This document shows positions 7,165 to 14,482 of a stretch of DNA of 17,207 nt, piece after piece. Every line of letters begins with the position of its first letter. Position 1 is the stretch's first letter. The position numbers were made by a program, and so were the translations under genes. The notes beneath the pieces are model-generated. The model was not told where the DNA came from and did no database searches. It worked only from the letters and a program-made list of their open reading frames with translations. The stretch is taken from NCBI GenBank assembly GCA_029938985.1, contig JAOZTW010000032.1, positions 1-17,207 of the forward strand, written 5' to 3'. Source of the DNA: Bacteroidales bacterium (GTDB taxonomy: Bacteria > Bacteroidota > Bacteroidia > Bacteroidales > JAOZQN01).

Positions 7165-7524
7165 TTAAAAAACGATACCCCCACCTCTTACCGCTTCAGC
7201 AAGAGCTTTTATTCTACCGTGATAAACATATCCGTTTCTATCAAAAACGGCAGTTTTAATGTTTGAATTTAACGCCTTCTCTGAAAGCAATTTACCAACA
7301 AGCTTAGCTTGTTCTCTTTTGGTTATACCTTTCTTATCTGCTATTTCTTTGCTTAGAGATGAAACTGCGATAAGTGTCTTTCCATCTAAATCATTTACCA
7401 ATTGAGCGTAAATATGTTTATTGCTTCTGAAAACAGATAAACGAGGTACTTCAATGGTTCCAGAAATTTTTTTTCTTATACGATACTTAATAGTTCGCCT
7501 TCTTTTATTTTTATCAAAAGCCAT
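7165..7524 (-). CDS. rplR: 50S ribosomal protein L18
   Basis: L18 binds 5S rRNA and, with L5, docks it into the central protuberance. The 119 residues (E. coli 117) begin with the basic tail MAFDKNKRRRTIKYRIRKKI and continue with PRLSVFRSNKHIYAQLVND and KTLIAVSSLSKE. The C-terminus is FDRNGYVYHGRIKALAEA followed by VRGGGIVF, a close match to the family end (AREGGLxF type). The upstream gap to rplF is 66 bases, one of the longer gaps in the block, with no promoter recognised. Confidence 0.99.
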   Translation of the reverse strand: MAFDKNKRRRTIKYRIRKKISGTIEVPRLSVFRSNKHIYAQLVNDLDGKTLIAVSSLSKEIADKKGITKREQAKLVGKLLSEKALNSNIKTAVFDRNGYVYHGRIKALAEAVRGGGIVF

Positions 7525-7590
7525 TTTATTAATTTTTTTTGTATTAATTTTTGTAATCTGAATCTACTTTGTCTAAATTCACCTCTTATT

Positions 7591-8145
7591 TTACTTAGCA
7601 GCAGCCATCTTGCCTTGTTTCCTTCTAAGCTCTTCTCCAATAAATTTAATTCCTTTTCCCTTATAAGGTTCAGGCTTACGAAAAGAACGAATTTTTGCAA
7701 CAACATGTCCCAACAATTGTTTATCAACTGATGATAATGTTAAAATTGGATTAGCTCTTTTTTTAGTTTCAGCTTCTACTTTTACCAGAGCAGGAATTTC
7801 CATTAATATATTGTGAGAAAAACCCAAAGACATATCCAAAAGTTGCCCATTAGCAGTAGCTTTATAACCTACTCCTACTAATTCCAACTGAGTTTTAAAT
7901 CCTTTTGATACTCCCTCAACCATATTATTAATCAAAGCTCTTGATAAACCATGTAAAGCTTTGTGCTTTTTTTGATCTGATGGTCTTTGAAGAATTACAT
8001 CTTTACCCTTAACCTCTACAGTTATGCTTGAATCTATTTTTTGTGTTAATTCGCCAAGTTTTCCTTTTACTTTAACGATATTCTTGTTCACATTAACTTG
8101 AACACCATCTGGAATTCTTATTGGTAGTTTTCCTATTCGTGACAT
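7591..8145 (-). CDS. rplF: 50S ribosomal protein L6
   Basis: L6 binds 23S rRNA near the sarcin-ricin loop at the factor-binding site. The 184 residues (E. coli 177) hold two repeated alpha/beta domains. The N-terminal one starts MSRIGKLPIRIPDGVQV and includes HGLSRALINNMVEGVSKGF. The C-terminal RNA-binding one contains ELVGVGYKATANG, LGFSHNI and the signature IRSFRKPEPYKGKGIKF. A short AAAK tail is extra. The order is rpsH-rplF-rplR, as in the standard spc operon. Confidence 0.99.
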   Translation of the reverse strand: MSRIGKLPIRIPDGVQVNVNKNIVKVKGKLGELTQKIDSSITVEVKGKDVILQRPSDQKKHKALHGLSRALINNMVEGVSKGFKTQLELVGVGYKATANGQLLDMSLGFSHNILMEIPALVKVEAETKKRANPILTLSSVDKQLLGHVVAKIRSFRKPEPYKGKGIKFIGEELRRKQGKMAAAK

Positions 8146-8174
8146 TTATATAAATCTTTTCTGTTATTTTTATT

Positions 8175-8573
8175 TTAATATACATAACAAAGAACTTCGC
8201 CACCCACTTTGTTGGCACGAGCATCTTTGTCGCTCATTACACCCTTTGATGTAGAAATTATAGCTATTCCCAAACCATTTAATACTCTTGGTAGGTTTTT
8301 ACTATCTGCATATTTTCTCAAACCGGGCTTACTAATTCTTTGAATTTTTTTTATTGCAGGAATTTTTGAAACTGGGTGATATTTAAGAGCAATTTTAATA
8401 TTGCCTTGATATCCTTTATCTTCAAATTTATAACTAAGAATGTATCCTTTATCATACAATATTTTAGTCATTTCTTTTTTCAAATTTGATGCAGGAATTT
8501 CCACAACTTTATGATTAGCCATCATACCATTCCTAATTCTTGTCAAATAATCTGCTATTGGATCTGTAAACAT
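8175..8573 (-). CDS. rpsH: 30S ribosomal protein S8
   Basis: S8 is a primary binder of the 16S rRNA central domain; in E. coli it represses the spc operon by binding mRNA at rplE. The 132 residues (E. coli 130) begin MFTDPIADYLTRIRNGMM. They include VEIPASNLKKEMTKILYDKGYI and the C-terminal rRNA-binding signature ISTSKGVMSDKDARA, ending GGEVLCYVY. It follows rpsN. I did not identify an S8-binding stem near rplE in this window. Confidence 0.99.
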   Translation of the reverse strand: MFTDPIADYLTRIRNGMMANHKVVEIPASNLKKEMTKILYDKGYILSYKFEDKGYQGNIKIALKYHPVSKIPAIKKIQRISKPGLRKYADSKNLPRVLNGLGIAIISTSKGVMSDKDARANKVGGEVLCYVY

Positions 8574-8606
8574 TTTAAAGTTTATTAATTGTTAATTTTT
8601 TTGTTT

Positions 8607-8894
8607 CTACCAGCTTGCTTTCTTAATTCCTGGGATTAACCCATTTGAAGCCATTTCCCTGAAATTAATTCTACTTATTCCAAACTGTCTCATGTAAGCT
8701 CTTGGTCGTCCCGAAATTTTACATCTGTTTCTATATCTTACCGGAGAAGAGTTTTTTGGTAATAGTTGCAACAAATCTGCAGCTTCTTTATCGCCTTCCT
8801 TAACTCTTTTTTTAAGTTCAGCTCTTTTTTCTGCGTATTTTTCAATTAAATTTTTTCGCTTAACTTCGCGAGCTTTCATTGATTCTTTTGCCAT
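8607..8894 (-). CDS. rpsN: 30S ribosomal protein S14, long zinc-free (C-minus) form
   Basis: S14 lies in the 30S head and is needed late in assembly. At 95 residues it belongs to the long class (E. coli 101), not the 61-residue zinc-binding class. It has a single cysteine and no CxxC pairs. It starts MAKESMKAREVKRKNLIEKY and carries the conserved block RYRNRCKISGRPRAYMRQFG, then SRINFREMA and the typical end IPGIKKASW. It lies between rplE and rpsH, the normal spc place. Confidence 0.98.
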   Translation of the reverse strand: MAKESMKAREVKRKNLIEKYAEKRAELKKRVKEGDKEAADLLQLLPKNSSPVRYRNRCKISGRPRAYMRQFGISRINFREMASNGLIPGIKKASW

Positions 8895-8917
8895 AATTTT
8901 TGTTTTTTTTTTAAAAA

Positions 8918-9469
8918 TTAATTCTTTTTAAAAGGGAAACCAAACTCTTTTAGAAGTGCAAAACCTTCTTCATCGGTTTGTGCCGATGTTACAAAAGTAA
9001 TGTTAAGCCCATTTAATTTTTTTATTTTTTCATACTCAATTTCTGGGAAAATAATTTGCTCTTTAATTCCCAAAGTATAATTTCCTCTTCCGTCAAATTT
9101 TGTAGAAATTCCATTAAAGTCTTTCACACTCGGAAGTGAGGCAGAAATTAATCTTTCTAAAAATTCGTACATTGTATTTCTTCGCAACGTTACTTTAACG
9201 CCAATTTCTCTTCCTTTTCTTAATTTAAAGTTAGAAATGTCTTTTTTCGATACAGTAGTAACTGACTTCTGACCTGCAATAGCTGTCATTTCTGACTGTG
9301 CTGCATCAATGAGTTTCTTATCTGTTAAAGCATCTCCAACGCCTTGATTTAAAACAACTTTTTCTAATATAGGAACCTGCATATTTGAAGTATAATTAAA
9401 CGTCTTCATCATTGCAGGAATTATCTCGTTATAAAATTTTGTTTTATAATTAGGAATGTATTTTTCCAT
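8918..9469 (-). CDS. rplE: 50S ribosomal protein L5
   Basis: L5 binds 5S rRNA and the P-site tRNA in the central protuberance. The 183 residues (E. coli 179) include YNEIIPAMMKTFNYTSNMQV, PILEKVVLNQGVGDA, SKKDISNFKLRKGREIGVKV TLR and MYEFLERLISASLPSVKDF. The C-terminal part has GNYTLGIKEQIIFPEIEYE and DEEGFALLKEFGFPF, both family signatures. Its ATG overlaps the rplX stop by one base (TAATG at 9467-9471), which suggests translational coupling. Confidence 0.99.
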   Translation of the reverse strand: MEKYIPNYKTKFYNEIIPAMMKTFNYTSNMQVPILEKVVLNQGVGDALTDKKLIDAAQSEMTAIAGQKSVTTVSKKDISNFKLRKGREIGVKVTLRRNTMYEFLERLISASLPSVKDFNGISTKFDGRGNYTLGIKEQIIFPEIEYEKIKKLNGLNITFVTSAQTDEEGFALLKEFGFPFKKN

Positions 9470-9795
9470 TACTTAATCTCCTCTTTTTTCGTTGATTTTT
9501 TAGAAAATCTTACTAATTTTCCTTCTTTGTTTTTTTTTCGTCCTACTTTTGTAGGTTTACCTGTCTCTGGGCAAATAGGCTGCAAATTAGATAAATGTAT
9601 AGGAGCCTCAACTTCAACAATATTACCTTCTGCACTTTCTGAAGTAGGTTTTTTATGTTTGTAAACCATATTAACCCCCTCAACAATAGCTTTATACTCA
9701 TCAACAAGTACTTTTAGTACCCTGCCTTTTGACCCTTTGTCTTCGCCAGCGTTAACATAAACGTTATCGCCTTTTTTTATATGAAATTTTTTCAT
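9469..9795 (-). CDS. rplX: 50S ribosomal protein L24
   Basis: L24 starts 50S assembly and lies at the tunnel exit. The 108 residues (E. coli 104) begin with a KOW motif: IKKGDNVYVNAGEDKGSKG then RVLKV (about residues 7-31). They continue with VEGVNMVYKHKKPT and IHLSNLQPICPETGKPTKVG, ending in a basic Lys/Glu tail. The cysteine in ICPETGKP stands alone, so it is not a zinc site. It lies between rplN and rplE and overlaps rplE by one base. Confidence 0.98.
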   Translation of the reverse strand: MKKFHIKKGDNVYVNAGEDKGSKGRVLKVLVDEYKAIVEGVNMVYKHKKPTSESAEGNIVEVEAPIHLSNLQPICPETGKPTKVGRKKNKEGKLVRFSKKSTKKEEIK

Positions 9796-9816
9796 TATAA
9801 TCAGAATATTAATTAA

Positions 9817-10182
9817 TTATAAAACTTCTGGTGCAAGAGAAACAATTTTCATATAATTTTTTCGTAATTCTCTTGGTATAGGACCAAAAATACGAGTTCC
9901 TCTTATTTCTCCAGTTGTATTTAATAGTACCACAGCATTATCATCAAATCTTATGTAAGACCCATCTGCTCTACGTACCTCTTTTTTAGTTCTTACAACC
10001 ACTGCCTTAGACACAGTACCTTTTTTTACTTCTCCAGCGGGAATAGCACTTTTAACAGTAACCACTATTTGATCTCCAACAGTGGCATATTTTTGTTGTG
10101 AACCGCCCAAAATATTTATACAAAGTACTTCTTTTGCACCTGTATTATCAGCGACTGCAAGTCTTGATTCTTTTTGTATCAT
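9817..10182 (-). CDS. rplN: 50S ribosomal protein L14
   Basis: L14 lies at the subunit interface, forms bridge B8 and is where the silencing factor RsfS binds. The 121 residues (E. coli 123) start MIQKESRLAVADNTGAKEV and contain CINILGG, GDQIVVTVKSAIPAGEVKKG, VVVRTKKEVRRADGSYIRF and IRGTRIFGPIPRELR, a very close family match throughout. It follows rpsQ after only 2 bases. Confidence 0.99.
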   Translation of the reverse strand: MIQKESRLAVADNTGAKEVLCINILGGSQQKYATVGDQIVVTVKSAIPAGEVKKGTVSKAVVVRTKKEVRRADGSYIRFDDNAVVLLNTTGEIRGTRIFGPIPRELRKNYMKIVSLAPEVL

Positions 10183-10184
10183 AA

Positions 10185-10445
10185 TTATTTTGCTCTTTCA
10201 ATTATTTCCACTAACCTCCATTTTTTGTTTTTACTTAATGGTCGAGTTTCCATTATTTTAACTGTATCTCCAATATTGCAAGTATTTTCTGCATCATGTG
10301 CAAAAAATTTATTTTTTTTGCTAATGAATTTACCGTATTTTGGGTGTTTCATTTTTCGGGTAACTTCAACGGAAATTGTTTTTTCCATTTTGTCACTTAC
10401 TACCACACCTATACGTACCTTTCTTAGATTTCGTTTATTTTCCAT
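10185..10445 (-). CDS. rpsQ: 30S ribosomal protein S17
   Basis: S17 is an OB-fold primary binder of the 16S rRNA 5' domain. The 86 residues (E. coli 84) show RKVRIGVVVSDKMEKTISVE, KHPKYGKFISKKNKFFAHD, the IGDTVKIMETRPLSKNKKW motif and LVEIIERAK at the end. It lies between rpmC and rplN in the usual rplP-rpmC-rpsQ-rplN order. Confidence 0.99.
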   Translation of the reverse strand: MENKRNLRKVRIGVVVSDKMEKTISVEVTRKMKHPKYGKFISKKNKFFAHDAENTCNIGDTVKIMETRPLSKNKKWRLVEIIERAK

Positions 10446-10482
10446 TATATTTATTAAATTCGTAGTAGTTTTTAGTAATCAA

Positions 10483-10683
10483 TTACTTATTCGTTTCAAT
10501 TTCTCTTCTTCTTTGCTCTGTTTTTAAACGTGCTATGTATCTCTTTGAATTTTTTAATTGAAGATGATTTTCTAAAGGTGAAACCGCATGATTTAATTTT
10601 AATGTTAATAAGCGTGCTTTTTCATCTTCAATACTTTCAATGATTTCATTTGTAGCAAGTTCTTTTATTTCAGAATATTTCAT
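10483..10683 (-). CDS. rpmC: 50S ribosomal protein L29
   Basis: L29 lies at the tunnel exit next to L23 and helps dock trigger factor and SRP. The 66 residues (E. coli 63) form the two-helix hairpin of the family: MKYSEIKELATNEIIESIED, LTLKLNHAVSPLENHLQL, and the second helix with SKRYIARLKTEQRRREIE. The linker NHAVSPLEN is typical of Bacteroidota L29. It follows rplP after a 53-base gap. Confidence 0.98.
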   Translation of the reverse strand: MKYSEIKELATNEIIESIEDEKARLLTLKLNHAVSPLENHLQLKNSKRYIARLKTEQRRREIETNK

Positions 10684-10736
10684 CAGTAATTATCTTTTAA
10701 GTTTCTGTGATTAATTTTTATTATCAGTTCTAATTT

Positions 10737-11153
10737 TTATTCAAAATCTCTTCTGACAATGAATTTTGTTTTAATAGGTAACTTTTGAGCAGCTAATCTA
10801 AGTGCCTCTTTTGCAACATCATAACTAACTCCTTCTGCCTCAAATATTATTCTACCTGGCGAGATTCTTGCTACGTAATGTTCAATATCTCCCTTTCCTT
10901 TCCCCATTCTAACCTCAGCAGGTTTCTTTGTAACAGGTTTATTAGGAAACACTCTAATCCATATCTGTCCTTGACGTTTCATGTGACGTGTTACAGCTTG
11001 ACGTGCTGCTTCAAGTTGTCGTCCTGTCATCCAACAAGTTTCTAAGGCTTTTATTCCAAAAGTACCAAAGGCTAACTCACTCCCTCGTTGGGCGTTACCT
11101 TTCATTCGTCCCTTTTGTTGTTTCCTATATTTTGTTTTCTTTGGTTGTAACAT
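10737..11153 (-). CDS. rplP: 50S ribosomal protein L16
   Basis: L16 organises the A-site tRNA region of the large subunit. The 138 residues (E. coli 136) begin MLQPKKTKYRKQQKGRMKG and contain FGIKALETCWMTGRQLEAAR, IWIRVFPNKPVTKKP and VRMGKGKGDIEHYVA. R82 in this last motif corresponds to R81 of E. coli L16, the residue hydroxylated by YcfD there; no such enzyme is in this window. The C-terminus has PGRIIFEAEGV and AAQKLPIKTKFI. It follows rpsC. Confidence 0.99.
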   Translation of the reverse strand: MLQPKKTKYRKQQKGRMKGNAQRGSELAFGTFGIKALETCWMTGRQLEAARQAVTRHMKRQGQIWIRVFPNKPVTKKPAEVRMGKGKGDIEHYVARISPGRIIFEAEGVSYDVAKEALRLAAQKLPIKTKFIVRRDFE

Positions 11154-11189
11154 TATTTTTGATAAAATTATTATATAAACTTCCGTCTT

Positions 11190-11897
11190 TTAGTATTTTG
11201 TATGTTTTCTTCGTTTTGCTTTTGATTTTTTTTGCTTGATTTTTTTATCTACATTTGGGGATAAATCTCTTTTACCAAAAACTTCACCTTTAAAAATCCA
11301 AACTTTTATACCTAACAAACCTACTTTAGTTAAAGCTTCAGAACATGCGTAATCAATATCTGCTCGAAGTGTATGTAATGGTGTTCTTCCCTCTTTATAC
11401 ATTTCATTTCGTGCCATCTCTGCACCATTTAATCTACCAGAAATAAGAATTTTTACTCCTTCAGCTCCCATTCTCATAGTTGCAGCAATTGACATTTTAA
11501 TAGCTCTACGATATGCAATTTTTCCTTCAAGTTGTTTTGCAATTGAATTAGCTACTATTAGTGCATCCAACTCTGGACGTTTAACTTCAAAAATATTAAC
11601 CTGAACTTCTTTACTTGTTATTTTTTTTAGTTCTTCTCTAAGTCTATCAACTTCTTTACCACCTTTACCAATGATAATTCCTGGTCTTGCAGTATTTATT
11701 GTTATTGTTATCAGTTTTAGAGTTCTTTCAATAATAATTCTTGAAATATTAGCTTTTGCTAATCTAACGTTTAGATATTTTCTAATTTTATCATCTTCGT
11801 AGAGATTGTCGGCATAATTATCACCTCCGAACCAGTTTGAGTCCCATCCTCTGATGTACCCAAGTCTATTACTTATTGGATTTACCTTTTGTCCCAT
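11190..11897 (-). CDS. rpsC: 30S ribosomal protein S3
   Basis: S3 lines the mRNA entry channel and takes part in ribosomal helicase activity. The 235 residues (E. coli 233) start MGQKVNPISNRLG. They carry a KH domain with the GxxG loop GKGG at 77-80 (RPGIIIGKGGKEV), then the C-terminal domain with YRRAIKMSI (R130, R131 and K134 match the helicase-associated R131, R132, K135 region of E. coli), GVKILISGRLNGAEMAR and LGIKVWIFKGEV. The last 20 residues are a Lys/Arg-rich tail. It follows rplV with one base between them. Confidence 0.99.
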   Translation of the reverse strand: MGQKVNPISNRLGYIRGWDSNWFGGDNYADNLYEDDKIRKYLNVRLAKANISRIIIERTLKLITITINTARPGIIIGKGGKEVDRLREELKKITSKEVQVNIFEVKRPELDALIVANSIAKQLEGKIAYRRAIKMSIAATMRMGAEGVKILISGRLNGAEMARNEMYKEGRTPLHTLRADIDYACSEALTKVGLLGIKVWIFKGEVFGKRDLSPNVDKKIKQKKSKAKRRKHTKY

Positions 11898-11898
11898 T

Positions 11899-12306
11899 CT
11901 ATATATTTGATTTTGTTTTTGTGTCTATAAATAAAGTTACATGATTAGATCTTTTTCTGATTCGATAAGCTCTACCTTGTGCTCTTGGTTGAATTCTTTT
12001 TAACATTCTTCCAGAATCTACATAGATTGTCTTTATAAATAAATCAGCTTCTTCAATTCTTACATCTTCATTTTTTTGCTCCCAATTAGCGATAGCAGAT
12101 TTAAGTAATATTTTTAGTCTACCAGCAGCTTCTTTAGAAGAAAAAGTCAATATATCAAGTGCAGTGTTAATGTCTTTCCCTCTTATAATGTCAGCAACAA
12201 GCCTCATTTTTCTGGGAGATGTTGGGCAATTACGAAGAACAGCGTAATATTGACTTTTTCGTTGTTCTTTGAGTTTATCAGCTCTTATTTTTTTTCTTTT
12301 TCCCAT
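11899..12306 (-). CDS. rplV: 50S ribosomal protein L22, with N-terminal extension
   Basis: L22 contacts all 23S rRNA domains and its beta-hairpin lines the exit tunnel constriction. The core shows RNCPTSPRKMRLVADIIRGK (about 25-44), AAGRLKILLKSAIANWEQK, and the hairpin region GRMLKRIQPRAQGRAYRIRK then RSNHVTLFI. The product has 135 residues against 110 in E. coli. About 18 of the extra residues form a basic N-terminal extension (MGKRKKIRADKLKEQRKS), and a short tail is added at the C-terminus. The hairpin shows no insertion of the kind linked to macrolide resistance. Confidence 0.98.
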   Translation of the reverse strand: MGKRKKIRADKLKEQRKSQYYAVLRNCPTSPRKMRLVADIIRGKDINTALDILTFSSKEAAGRLKILLKSAIANWEQKNEDVRIEEADLFIKTIYVDSGRMLKRIQPRAQGRAYRIRKRSNHVTLFIDTKTKSNI

Positions 12307-12342
12307 CGTAAATTGAAATTAAAATAGTTGTTCAATTAAAAA

Positions 12343-12615
12343 TTATTTTCTTTTTTTATTACCAGCATGACCTCTGAATGTTCGTGTTGGTGCAAATTCT
12401 CCGAGTTTATGACCAACCATATTTTCTGTTATGTAAACTGGTATAAACTTATTTCCGTTGTGAACTGCTAAAGTATAGCCAACAAAATCGGGAGAAATCA
12501 TAGATCTTCTTGCCCATGTTTTAATAACTTTCTTTTTACCTGTAGCATTCATTTTCAAAACCTTACGCTCTAATTTCACGTCTATAAAAGGTCCTTTTTT
12601 TAGTGAGCGGCTCAT
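12343..12615 (-). CDS. rpsS: 30S ribosomal protein S19
   Basis: S19 is a 30S head protein that pairs with S13 and forms bridge B1. The 90 residues (E. coli 92) start MSRSLKKGPFIDVKLERKV. They contain KVIKTWARRSMISPDFVGYT, VHNGNKFIPVYITENMVGHK and LGEFAPTRTFRGHAG, the family's signature blocks in order. It lies between rplB and rplV, with gaps of 27 and 36 bases. Confidence 0.99.
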   Translation of the reverse strand: MSRSLKKGPFIDVKLERKVLKMNATGKKKVIKTWARRSMISPDFVGYTLAVHNGNKFIPVYITENMVGHKLGEFAPTRTFRGHAGNKKRK

Positions 12616-12642
12616 ATAGTAGTATTTTTTTAGTTAATTTAA

Positions 12643-13479
12643 TTATTTTTTTCTTTTTGGTTTTCTACGTTCAACTATAAATTTATCAGATAGTTTTTTC
12701 TTATCTCTTGTTTTAAAACCTTTTGCTAATACTCCATTTCTTGAACGTGGGTGTCCTCCTGATGAACGTCCTTCACCACCTCCCATTGGGTGGTCAACAG
12801 GATTCATTACAACACCTCTTACTCTTGGTCGTCTACCTTTCCATCTTGTTCGTCCAGCTTTACCTGAACGTTCTAATTGGTGGTCTGAGTTAGAAACATA
12901 TCCTATAGTTGCTTTACAAGTAATAAGGATGTTTCTAGTCTCTCCTGATGGTAATTTTAACAATGCATATTTTCCTTCTCTTGATACTAATTGTGCATAA
13001 GAACCTGCACTTCTTACCATTGCTGCTCCTTTTCCAGGATATAACTCTATATTATGAATTACTGTTCCTAAAGGTATTTCTGATAAAAATAGAGCATTTC
13101 CTATTTCTGGTGCTACTCCCTTTCCTGATACAATTTCTTGTCCTATTTCAATACCTCTTGGTGCGATAATATATCTTTTTTCTCCATCTTTGTAAACCAC
13201 TAATGCTATGCGTGCACTTCTGTTTGGATCGTATTCGATAGATGCAATTTTTCCAGGTACTTCTTCTTTATCTCTTGCAAAATCTATTACTCTGTATCTT
13301 TTTTTATGTCCACCTCCAAGATATCTTGAAGTCATTCTTCCTTGACTATTCCTACCACCAGATTTGTGTATTCCTTTTGTCAATGATTTTTCTGGACGTG
13401 ATTTTGTGATTTCAGAAAATGTAGCTGCTATTTTGCGTCTTTGTCCGGGTGTTGTTGGTTTTATTTTACGTAATGCCAT
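12643..13479 (-). CDS. rplB: 50S ribosomal protein L2
   Basis: L2 is needed for subunit joining and for peptidyl-transferase activity. The 278 residues (E. coli 273) show the OB-fold and SH3-like domains with SGGRNSQGRMTSRYLGGGHK, RYRVIDFAR, ASIEYDPNRSARIALVVYKDG and YIIAPRGI. The C-terminal block is VRGVVMNPVDHPMGGGEG. H230 in VDHP is the conserved histidine implicated in peptidyl transfer. The following residue pair is P-M where E. coli has P-H, a substitution typical of Bacteroidota. It lies between rplW and rpsS. Confidence 0.99.
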   Translation of the reverse strand: MALRKIKPTTPGQRRKIAATFSEITKSRPEKSLTKGIHKSGGRNSQGRMTSRYLGGGHKKRYRVIDFARDKEEVPGKIASIEYDPNRSARIALVVYKDGEKRYIIAPRGIEIGQEIVSGKGVAPEIGNALFLSEIPLGTVIHNIELYPGKGAAMVRSAGSYAQLVSREGKYALLKLPSGETRNILITCKATIGYVSNSDHQLERSGKAGRTRWKGRRPRVRGVVMNPVDHPMGGGEGRSSGGHPRSRNGVLAKGFKTRDKKKLSDKFIVERRKPKRKK

Positions 13480-13532
13480 TTTTGAAATTAGATTATTGGT
13501 ATAATTGAATTTATTAATTAATAAAATTACAC

Positions 13533-13823
13533 CTAAATATTACTATAAAAATCTATAATGTCTCCATCTACTAACGAAACAATAGCTTTTTTATATGAGT
13601 TCGTTTTACCTTTAACGATACCAGCTTTTGTATGTCTTTGTCTTCTTTTTCCGCCATAAATATTAGTGTTAACGGACTCTACTGTAACGCTATACAAATC
13701 TTCTATTGCTTTTTTAATTTGGATTTTATTTGCTCTTTTATCTACAATAAAACCATACTGATTTAGTTTTTCTTGTATATCGGTCATTTTTTCAGAGACA
13801 ATTGGTTTTATTAAAATATCCAT
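13533..13823 (-). CDS. rplW: 50S ribosomal protein L23
   Basis: L23 surrounds the tunnel exit and is the main docking site for trigger factor and SRP. The 96 residues (E. coli 100) begin DILIKPIVSEKMTDIQEK and contain YGFIVDKRANKIQIKKAIED, LYSVTVESVNTNIYGGKRR (shorter tunnel-directed loop) and SYKKAIVSLVDGDIIDFYS. It lies between rplD and rplB, the standard S10-operon order. The reading matches L23 throughout. Confidence 0.98.
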   Translation of the reverse strand: MDILIKPIVSEKMTDIQEKLNQYGFIVDKRANKIQIKKAIEDLYSVTVESVNTNIYGGKRRQRHTKAGIVKGKTNSYKKAIVSLVDGDIIDFYSNI

Positions 13824-13852
13824 TTTTTTGTTATGAATTATTAGTTTGTTAA

Positions 13853-14482
13853 TTATTTATCTAAAACACTATTTATCACTTCAATAGAGCTTTCAAAAAA
13901 TACCAAATTCTTATATTTTAAAATATCGTAAGTATTTAATTCTTTGGCAGTTATTACTTTCGTGTCTTTTAGATTTCTGGACGACAAATATATATTATTA
14001 TTTTCGTTATTTAAAATAATAAGTGATTTTTTATCATTTATTTTTAAATTATTTTTTAATTTAATAAATTCCTTAGTTTTTGCTTGCTCAAAAGTAAAGT
14101 CTTCCACTACCATTATCTCGTTACTTTTGGCTTTATAAGTTAAAGCAGATTTACGAGCAATTCTTTTTAGTTTTTTATTTAACTTGAAGCTATAATCTCG
14201 TGGTCTTGGACCAAAAGTTCTTCCTCCTCCTCTAAAAATTGGCGATTTTATACTTCCTGCTCTTGCAGTACCTGTTCCTTTTTGTTTCTTAATTTTTCTT
14301 GTACTACCTCTAATTTCACCTCTTTCTTTAGTTTTGTGCGTACCCTGTCTGCTACTAGCCAAATGCTGTTTGACATCAAGATAAATAGCATGGTCATTAG
14401 GTTCAACATTGAAAATAGAATCCTTCAATTCAATATTTTTACCTATTTCCTGCCCCTGTATATTAATTATTTTGATTTCCAT
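13853..14482 (-). CDS. rplD: 50S ribosomal protein L4
   Basis: L4 is an early-assembly protein whose extended loop forms part of the tunnel constriction; in E. coli it also represses the S10 operon. The 209 residues (E. coli 201) show HLASSRQGTHKTKERGEIRG and the tunnel loop GSTRKIKKQKGTGTARAGS. They continue with PIFRGGGRTFGPRPRDYSF, LNKKLKRIARKSALTYKA and a Rossmann-like C-terminal half ending with ESSIEVINSVL. Its ATG shares one base with the rplC stop (TAATG). The macrolide-contact segment GTGTARAG is intact. Confidence 0.98.
   Translation of the reverse strand: MEIKIINIQGQEIGKNIELKDSIFNVEPNDHAIYLDVKQHLASSRQGTHKTKERGEIRGSTRKIKKQKGTGTARAGSIKSPIFRGGGRTFGPRPRDYSFKLNKKLKRIARKSALTYKAKSNEIMVVEDFTFEQAKTKEFIKLKNNLKINDKKSLIILNNENNNIYLSSRNLKDTKVITAKELNTYDILKYKNLVFFESSIEVINSVLDK

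Noticed and set aside
7476..7727. Minus-strand frame of 83 codons overlapping the rplF end and rplR start
   Set aside because: It is in another frame over conserved L6 and L18 sequence and also crosses the gap; it is best explained by chance in AT-rich DNA.
10174..10527. Open plus-strand frame opposite rpsQ and rpmC
   Set aside because: It is antisense to two clear ribosomal genes, with Phe/Leu/Ser-rich low-complexity sequence typical of an antisense shadow.
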